Assembly: GCA_947471745.1 (NCBI GenBank)
Contig: CANJKZ010000783.1
Span: forward strand, 1,377,501 to 1,441,500
DNA length: 64,000 nt
Direction: 5' to 3'
Source: Closterium sp. Naga37s-1
Taxonomy: Eukaryota > Streptophyta > Zygnematophyceae > Desmidiales > Closteriaceae
How positions within the stretch are numbered: position 1 is the first letter of the stretch; the number at the start of each line of letters is the position of its first letter. Shown here piece after piece: positions 45,511-55,400 of this stretch. A program made the position numbers and the translations under genes. The notes under the pieces were generated by a model. The model had not been told where the DNA came from. It saw nothing but the letters and a program-made list of their open reading frames with translations, and did no database searches.

Positions 45511-47166
45511 TCCTGCCGGCTAGTCGTTCCCTCACCCGACAAGGCTTCCACTCTCAGGAAATCGAATGTGGCTTACTTGGTTGACGGTTCAAACGTTGAT
45601 AATTGAAGGAGCAGGGTCGAGGAATTCGACCTTTTGACCTGTACCTTACGACAGCCCATCGGCCTCGCCATCCTCACGTTCCCCCTGTTTCCCCTCATGC
45701 TCTCTGATTTTAATCCGCCGATCCCAGTAAAAAAATATTCATGTCTGCAGATGCTCGGTCCGTCATGGCTCTTGTCCAGGAATGCTAAAATTCGATAAGG
45801 CATCACATTGGGAACGCTGAGCCCCGTCTAGTGAGTTCTTCGCTGCAAACGGATGAGGATTCTAGCACTATTGCCATGTACAAGTGGGTGAGCTTTACAA
45901 GCGGCTTTCTTTAAGTGATCGTTTGAATGCGGCTAAAATTAAGATTGATGGTCTCTAAAAGTTTTTTTTTAATGATAATAAATGACTAAATAAAATGGAT
46001 TATGTATATCAGTAATAAGTCGCATTTAGGAATTCTATATCTTCTTATACCTGTTTATGTACCACCTGCTATTGCAGTCGCTAAAAGAAGGATTCTCCAA
46101 GCTATGCGGTGCAATCGAAACGGGAACGCAATGCCGCGTCAGCCTGGTTTTCAGACCACGCGTCCCGACCACGCCACGCTGGCCAATCTCAGACCAAACC
46201 CGGACGACTGGGTTGAATGAACGAGCCGCGGCGGACTCACCGCAGCTTCCTCGGCACTCCAATCCCCCGCTTCCGCGCAGACTTTCAAGAAATTGTCAGC
46301 TTGCGCGGACAAAGCAACCACTCAGGCTGTCATGCTGACCAATTCCGCGCTCGCTTTATGCCAGCTCATGCGCAAGTCCGAATGTAACCCTACCCCATCT
46401 CACCAATCTCAAACCATTTTAACCGTCGGCTGTTTCACCCAACACCGCCTTTTTCATCCCACATCCCCCAGAACCCTGCTTGTGACTGCGCCTGTTTTTC
46501 CAGGGCAGGGTTCGTCCCCGTAAACAGTTAGCAAGGGGGAAGTCCGTCAATTCTTCCTCATGTGCCCATCACGCGCAACATTCCTCCGCCTTCTTGCGCA
46601 CGCCCAGTGTCCGTCCTCCCCACCCCACCCCCAACTCCCGTCACTTTCCTCTCATCCTTCCTTTTCTTCCTTTTCCCCTCCCCTCCCTTCTTCCACCACC
46701 TCACCCACACATCCTGCTGTGTTTCTGTTTCTGCAGGCGCATGCACTAATTGAGCAAGTTCAGACTAGGAGGTAGAATTTGATACTTGGTCGTTGTAGTT
46801 TACCCACCTTCTCAAGAATAGCTGTTCGCAGCACTCCGTAGAGTTTTTCAGCGTCAAATATCGTCTGAAATATTCCGGGTTCTTTCTTTCTATCTCTGCG
46901 CGATTAGTTTGTAGTGCGTCACAATATTCTAGGGTTTCCGTTTCCAGCCAGGGCCTCTCTTTCTCTTCAGAACCGATTTATTCAATCACAGCGTCAATAA
47001 GATACGATAGAAAATCGGGCAATTGCGTACAATCTTATACAGAAGTACTTTCCAAGTTCGGCCCGTTTTTTTTTTTCGCCGAAAGGGCAACTTGCATTCA
47101 AAGTACTACTAGTAGTAGTGCATCTAAAGTACATAGTAGCTGGCACTTACGTAATAGACACCACAA
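45511..47166. other. Divergent intergenic region between genes E and G
   Basis: About 1.65 kb, partly AT-rich (45900-46070), with no recognised gene. It should contain promoters for E (leftward) and G (rightward). No unambiguous TATA or other element called. Confidence 0.5.
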
Positions 47167-50100
47167 TGATTGATCGAAAGATGGTGCGGTCGGCGCGAGT
47201 ACTGTCAAGTCCCGCGCGCCGAGCTTTCCACCTCGGCGCGATTCTCCTCCTCTGCTCCTCCCTCTTCGTCAACTCCGCGACTTCAGCAAATCCAGCTTCG
47301 ACGAAACTTCACCAATCTCAATGTAGGCGCATGCAATCTCAACCACCGTCACGCGCGGGATTTGAGTTATCACTTTCGCGTCGTGGGCACTGTTTTAGAG
47401 GTATCTGGTTTTAGAATCCTGCCGGGCGATTGTACCTATGTGGACACCAGTGGCAGATTTTGTAGTCGATCAATAATCCCCGTGTGTTGAGGCGATTATC
47501 TAGCCAAGTCAAAAATCGATTCAAGCAGCACCATACCAGGCGAAGTTACGACACCATACAGAGCAATTATTGAGGCGCCTCAACGATAGCCAAGCAGCAC
47601 CTGGTTCAGAAAGCCTACCAGGCGATTATGTAGTGACACCAGGGGCAGAGAAGCCATTGAACCTGTCCAAAAAGGCCTTTCCTTGATCAACCCGAGCTCT
47701 CCCCCCCCCACCCCTCCCCCCCCCCCCCCCAGCGCGGCCGCTACAGGCGCTGAGCAAAGCGTGGCGGCTGCCTCCGTTCGCTCCGTCTTTCACAAAACTC
47801 ATTTCTCTCTCTTCACTCCCTCATCTACCCCTCTCCCTCCCCGGTTCCCCCTCCCCTCTTCCTCCCCCGCCCCCAGTGCGGCCGCTAAAGGCGCTGAGCA
47901 AGGCGTGGCGGCTACCGCCGTTTGAGCAGTGCGACTTGCGGGCTGGCCTCACGTGCGACGCGCAGGGCATGGTGACGCGCATGTGAGTGATGGCCTATGA
48001 ATACCGAGTCATACAAGCATGGGAGGGGCATTTAAGGAGGACGTGAGGAGCTTGTGAGTGATGGCCTATGAATACCGAGTCATACAAGCATGGGAGGGGC
48101 ATTTAAGGAGGACGTGAGGAGCATGTGAGTGATGGCCTATGAATACCGAGTCGTACAAGCATGGGAGGGGCATTTAAGGAGGATGTGAGGAGCATGTGAG
48201 TGATGGCCTATGAATACCGAGTCATAAAAGCATGGGAGGGGCATTTAAGGAGGATGTGAGGAGCATGTGAGTATTGGCCTCAGGTGTGACGCGCAGGGCA
48301 TGGTGACGCACATGTGAGTATCACCATGATGTGAGCAGAGCGGGCGGGTGATTAATGGTCGTGAGAAACATGAGAGTATCCTTCGCCATCCCTCGTCAAG
48401 TAAACACTGTTACATTTATATATTTGTCCCTCACACTCTCTCGCACCCCCTCTCTCTCTCTCTATCACCTCCCCAATCCTTCCCGTGTCCCCTCTGCAGC
48501 AACCTAGCCAGTCGCAACCTCACTAGAATCATCCCCAAAGCGATCTCCGCTTTTGCCAGCCTCCTTCCCTCACGCTCTCTTATCCCCGTCTCCACCCCTT
48601 TCCCAATCCCTTCCATGTCCCCTCCGCAGCAACCTAGCCAATCGCAACCTCACTGGGGTCATCCCCAAAGTGATCTCCGCTTTTGCCAGCCTCACTAACC
48701 TGTAAGACCGCAGCAACCAGCTTCCCCGTTACCCCCTTTCTCCACAACTGCCTTTCATTGAGATCACGGTTACACAGTAATCGTGGATAAAATGTTACAT
48801 AATCAGTATCCCCTTCCATCCCCCAAACCACCCCCCCTCATCCCTTCTCCTCCTCCTCCCCTTCTTCCCCTCCTCTTCCCCTCTCCCTGTGCGTGTGTGC
48901 GTCCAGCTCGCTACACGACAACCACCTGTACGGGCGCCTGCCCGATATGGGGAGGCTGAAGCTGCTGAGAGAATTGTGAGTGGCATGGGGCGGCATGGGT
49001 TAGCATGCGTTGGCATGGGGTAGAGTGAGGTGGCATGGTATGGTGTGGCATGGGTCGGCATGGGGTGGCATGGTTTGGCATGGGGTAGCATGAGCTGTAC
49101 GTATGCTTTCCCCCACCCGTGTATCAATCCGCCCACTAATGCATGCATCCATCATGCATGCATCCATGCACCCATGAGTGCAGATACCTACACGGCAACA
49201 ATCTCACAGGCCCCGTCCCTGCTTCCCTCAGCCTCCTCTCAAACCTCGAAGCTCTGTGAGTCATGCTTTACCGTACCTTTCCCCACATCCCCGCTACTCC
49301 CTTCTGCCGCCCACCCCATCCCTCTCCATTCCCCCCCACCACCACGTACCCTCGTGACCACGCCCTGTCATGCCGCAATCTCGGTCAGAACGCCCTGTCA
49401 GTATTTTCTAGTTGACTCACTCAAACCCCCCCTTCTCCCTCCCCCCCCCCCCCACCACCACCATATGCCTTCTTGAACGCCTTGCCACGCAGGAACCTCG
49501 GTGAGAACGCCCTGTCAGGCCGCATCCCCATGGAGCTCGGCAATCTCAAGTCTCTCATCTTTCCTCTCACTAATCCCCATCCCGCCCCATTCCTCCCAAC
49601 CACCACAAACCCTGAACGCCCTGCTGTGCAGCAATCTCGGTGAGAACGCCCTGTCAGGCCGCATCCCCATGGAGCTCGGCAATCTCAAGTCTCTCATCTT
49701 TCCTCTCACTAATCCCCATCCCGCCCCGTTCCTCCCAACCACCACAAACCCTGAACGCCCTGCTGTGCAGCAATCTCGGTGAGAACGCCCTGTCAGGCCG
49801 CATCCCCGGGGAGCTCGGCAATCTCAAGGCGCTCATCCTGCTGTAAGCCTCTCAGGCCCTGTCCTGCCCTGCCCTGCCTGCTAGCGAGTCTCAAGGCGCT
49901 CATTCTGCTGTAGGCATGCAGCGCACGCAACGGTACCTTTGTTGTCCCAATACATGACTGTCGACCGTTCCTCTCCTGTGGCTTATAGCATCCTTCTTTA
50001 TTTTTCTGTTCCTCTCCTCCTTCCGACCCTCTCCTTCCGACCCTCTCCTTCCGACCCTCTCCTTCCGACCCTCTCCTTCCGACCCTCTCCTTCCGACCCT

Positions 50101-52336
50101 CTCCTTCCGACCCTCTCCTTCCGACCCTCTCCTTCCGACCCTCTCCTTCCGACCCTCTCCTTCCGACCCTCTCCTTCCGACCCTCTCCTTCCGACCCTCT
50201 CCTTCCGACCCTCTCCCACCGACCCTCTCCTTCCGACCCTCTCCTTCCGACCCTCTCCCTCCGACCCTCTCCTTCCAACCTACTCCTTCTGTTCCTCTAC
50301 GTCCGTCCCTCTCCATCTGTCCATGACTGCAGCAACCTCAACAGCAGCAGCCGCCTTGCTGGAAACATCCCGATCACTCTCAAAAACCGTCTCCTCTCGT
50401 CCCTTTCCCGTCCCTCTCCGTCCGTCCCTCTCCATCTCTCCATGACTGCAGCAACCTCAACAACAACCGCCTTGCTGGAAACATCCCTGAAACTCTCGGA
50501 AAGCTTTCCAAGCTGCAGCACCTGTGAGTTTCTGCACTCAACCCACCTGCACCCCTCTTTATCCCACCCTCCTATATCCCACCCCCACAACTTCACCCCT
50601 CACTTCCTCTCTTCCTTGCTTCCTTTCTTCCTCTCTCCCACTCGTCACGTTCAGAACTGCTCATGCCAACTGGTGTTTGGCTGTACCTCCACACCCATCC
50701 TCACCCCTCTCCATCTACCCCTGCTCTTCATGTTCATCCCCACAGGGAGTTGGGAGGCAATGCGCTCACAGGGCCTATTCCAGAATCGCACACAGATGCA
50801 CTCACACCCATCTCCACCCATCTCCATCTACCCTGCTCGTCCCTGCAGGGAGTTGGGAGGCAATGCGCTAACAGGGCCGATCCCGGATGCATTTGCGGCG
50901 CTTACGAACCTGTTCACACTGTAAGAAGAGCAGAGCACTGCACTCCATCGCACTGCTCCGAACCGCACCGCATCGCACCAGCACTGCATTCATGCCTGCG
51001 TGCGTGTCAGTCTTCATCATTTCTTCTTCTGCGCTCTTCCATTCTGCTCTTCCATACTGCTTTCATCTCATCCTCAGCACCTCCACCATCCCATTCCACC
51101 GCTCCCTCCCCATCCCCTGCCTTTCCTTCTCCACCCGCGCCTGTTTTCCTTCCCTCCGCCTGTTTTCCTTCCCTCCGCCTGTTTTCCTTCCCTCCGCCTG
51201 TTTTCCTTCCCTCCGCCCTGCCCTTTTCGTTGTGCAAGCAGTGATCTGAGTCCCAACCAGCTCTCAGGCCCCATCCCACCTGCCATCGGTGCCCTGAAGA
51301 AGCTCAAATGGGTGTAAGTAAAGAGAGGGGCTAATGCTGGGTGATGGTGGGTGGTAACGGGTTGACGATGGGTGTCGGGAGGGTTGATGATAAGGTATGG
51401 ACTAAACATCCTCTTAGCTAAGCATCCTCTTAACTAATCATCCGCTCCACCCACCATCGCCACTGTTTGCTTCCTGCAGGTACCTGTCGGGGAATCAAAT
51501 CAGCAGCAGTCTGCCGCCCGCAATTGGCAGCCTGCAGGACTTGGAGCACCTGTAAGCCACCCACCTTGATGTCACAGCATTTCGTTTGTTTGTTTGTTTG
51601 TTTGTTTGTTTTTTCTTATTTTCTTTGCCACGTGTCATCTTCTCATTTTATTCCTTCTTGCCACGTGTCATATTCTCTGCATGCCACGTGTTCTTCATGT
51701 GCAGGTGGATAGAGGACAACAAACTCATTGGTCCACTCCCTACCGAGATCGGTAACTGCACGAGCCTGCAGATTCTGTAAGCATCCAATCCAATCCAATC
51801 AAATCAAAACGAATCGAATCTATTCCTAGTTGAATGTTTGACTAAAACTTTTACTGGCCTTCTCTTGATTTTCCTGTTCCCACCCATTCCCACCCCTTCC
51901 ATCCTCCCACTTATCATATCTCTCCCCCTCTCTCCCCGCCCCTCCCTCCCCCTCTCCGCAGCTACCTATCCAACAACAGCATCAGCGGCAGTCTACCAGA
52001 CAGCATAGGCCAGCTGTGGGCAATGCGGGACATGTGAGTCCGGAGGAGGGGTTGGGGTGGGGAAGAGGTTGAGTCGAAATGTGGGGGCGGTGGAGGGTGA
52101 GAGTGCTTGTGGTGGGGATGGGTGGATGGGGAGCATCAGCGGCAGTCTACCAGACAGCATAGGCCAGCTGTGGGCAATGCGGGACATGTGAGTCTTGGGT
52201 GGGGTGGGGTGGGGTGGGGTGGGGTGGGGTGGGGTGGAGTGGGGTGGGGAGGGTAAGAATGTTCTCTTTCTTTGAAAAGCCATCACCTTGCCATCTTCAA
52301 ACTCTCTGTTCTCGCCTTCTCCCTGCCATCCCTTTG

Positions 52337-52421
<85 letters not shown>

Positions 52422-55400
52422 TCTCTTTTGTCCCTCCCACCCACCATCCACCGACACCCTCTCCATCCTCACCATTCTTGCCGGCTCCTTTTGCCAACTT
52501 TTGAGGCGCCCCTTACAAAGTCATTGGCCTTCTCTCCATCCTCACAATTCTTGCCAGCTCCTTTTGCCGACCTGTCTTCTGTTCCGTCCCTTTGCGTCCT
52601 CCCTGCGCTGCGCCCCCCTTGTCTTGTCTCGCCCATCCCAGGCGGCTGGACAACAACGTGCTCTCAGGCGCCCTCCCGCCAACCATTGGAACCCTCTCCA
52701 ACCTCACCGTTCTTGCCTTCTCCCCTTGCCACTCTCCCTTTTTCATCCTCCCTTGCGTCCCTCTTCCTGCCCCCCTTGTCTCGCACATCCCAGGCGGCTG
52801 GACAGCAACATGCTCTCAGGTGCCCTCCCTCCATCCATTGGCACTCTCTCCAACCTCACCGTTCTTGCCTTCTCTCCCTTTCATCCCTCTCCCTTTCATC
52901 CCTCTTCTTTCACCCCTTGGCAACTACCTCTCTTCCAGGCGGCTGGACAACAACATGCTCTCAGGCGCCCTACCGCCAACCATGGGCCTTCTCTCCAACC
53001 TCACCGTTCTGTGAGTCTTCTGTAACCTAGTGCCTACCCCGCACTCAGCAACCTACCTACTGCAACCAACCTACCTCCCCTCTCTCCCGGAGCACTGCAC
53101 TCCAACCAGCTCTCAGGTCCTTCACCGCCATGCTGGTTTCACTTATGAGGCGCCTCAAAAGCCTTCACCGGCCATGCTGGTTTGACTTACACACCCCCTC
53201 TCCCTGCCCTCGCCCTGCCCTCTCCCTGCCCACCCTCTCCCACCGCTCTCAACCCCTGTTTTCCCCTCCACCCCGCCTCTCTCTCCCAGAGAACTGCACT
53301 CCAATCAGCTCTCAGGAGCTCTGCCAGCCACGCTTGGAAAGCTCTCCCTGCTGAAAGCACTGTAAGTTGACTTGACTGGAGGTACAGCAGCAAGGCACGG
53401 CCCCACTAATTTTAAAGACGTCTGAAAAAAGCAGTATGGCGCACCTTTTTTACTGCCTTCTCTCCAGTGGTCTCTGGAATCGGATCGCTTGTCCCTTGCG
53501 GCTTGTAGTGAGTCGAGTTTTGAGTCCAGTGACTCAAAACTCCACTCTCTGGAGTCGGATCGCTTGTCCATTGCGGCTCGTCTTTTGTTGCTCCTTACAG
53601 CGTGCAGCTTCTTGAGGCGCCTCAAAAATCGTTTTTTTAGGCGCCTCAAAAATTGTCTCTGGAATCAGATCGCTTGTGAATCGGATCGCTTGTGAATCGG
53701 ATCGCTTGTCCCTTGCGGCTCTTCTTTTGTTGCTCCTTACAGCGCGCAGCTTCTCTCCACCTGTGTTCTCTCGCCCTCCTCCCCCACTTGCCCTCCTCTC
53801 GCCCCATCCCACAGGACCATCAACGCCACAGCCCAGCCCTGCCCCTCCTCCGCGTCCCTCTGCCAAGTCTCCCAGTCCACCTCCATCTTCTCAACCTTTC
53901 CCACCCCTCTCCTTCCGTGTTCTACCCTTGCCCCATCCCACAGGACCATCAACGCCACAGCCCAGCCCTGCCCCGCCCCCTCGTCCCTCTGCCTAGTCTC
54001 CCAGTCCGCCTCCTCCTCCTTCTGCCACCTCTGCCCCGAGTTCTGCACCTCCTGCGAGCCCCCTCAGCAATCCCTCCTACCCTTCCTGCTCTCTTTCTCC
54101 CTGTCTCCTCTCGCCCCATCCCACAGGACCATCAACGCCACAGCCCAGCCCTGCCCCGCCTCTTCGTCCCTCTGCCTAGTCTCCCAGTCCGCCTCCTCCT
54201 CCTTCTGCCACCTCTGCCCCGAGTTCTGCACCTCCTGCGAGCCCTTTGAGGAGATGGCAGTAGAGAATGAGGGGGAGAGTGGGAGCGATGGCAACGGTGG
54301 TACCGGTGGTGGGCTGAGCATGGCTGCAATCATTGCGGTGGTGTGCGGTTTTCTGCTCCTGCTCACAGTGGTGCTTGTGGCCTTCCTCGTGTGGTGCTGC
54401 TGTCGGCCAGGCTCCAACCCTTTCAAGCACGTCAAGGTCGTTGGTGAGTCTTCCCTTTGAGTGTTCCCTTCCTTCCCTGCTCCGGCTCTTGCTGCTGCTG
54501 CTGCTCCTGCTCTTGCTCACAGAGAAGCACTCGCTCTCTTCCTCTCACTCCGTTTCATTTGCCCGTCTTCCTTCCACCCCACCACCACTGCAGACCAGGA
54601 GGAATTCGATGATGCGGGTCTGATCCCGTCGCTGTGCTGCCGCTACTCTCTGGTGGAGATCCACCGAGCCACGGGCAACTGGAGCGAGGAGAACCGCATC
54701 GGCAGCGGGCAGCACAGCGACGTGTACAAGGGCACGTGCCCGTACAACCCCGCCAGCACGTGGGCTGTGAAGCGCTACAAGGAGCGCTCCACGCACTTCG
54801 AGAAGGAGGTGAGCGTTGAGAGAGCTGAGTGCATGTTGCCGAACCTGCTGCCGAACCCATTTCCGAACCTGTTGCCGAACCTGTTCCGGGATCTGTTGCC
54901 CATTCTCTTCCAATCACCCACCACATCAGGTGGAGCAAATCGCAAGCAAGTGGCATCCCAACTTGGCCCACCTGCTGGGCTACTGCGTGGACTCGGATGC
55001 GCGAGTGGAGGGCGGCAGGATGGTGAAGGGTGGAGGGCGGCGGACCAGCTCACTCACCCCTGTGTTCGCCCCCTCGTGCCCTGTCCACTACCCCCTCTCA
55101 AACCACACCAGGTGGAGCAGATAGCAAGCAAGTGGAGGGCGGGATGGTGCAGGTGGAGGAGCAGAGCAGATCAGCTCACCCACCCCTGTGTTTGCCCCCT
55201 TCCATGTACCCTGGTTGCCCATCCAATCACCCTCCCGGATCATCAGGTGGAGCACCCGAATCTCGCCCACCTGCTGGGCTACAGTGTCGACTCGGACACG
55301 CGAGTGGAGGGGAGCTCTCAACCCCTTCCCTCTCCTCCTCATTATGCCCATACTGTTGCCTATTCTTATCACCACACCAGGTGGAGCAAATCGCAAGCAA

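Noticed and set aside
46900..46960. Telomere-like ctagggttt motif
   Set aside because: A single occurrence; it is a common plant 5' UTR/promoter motif.
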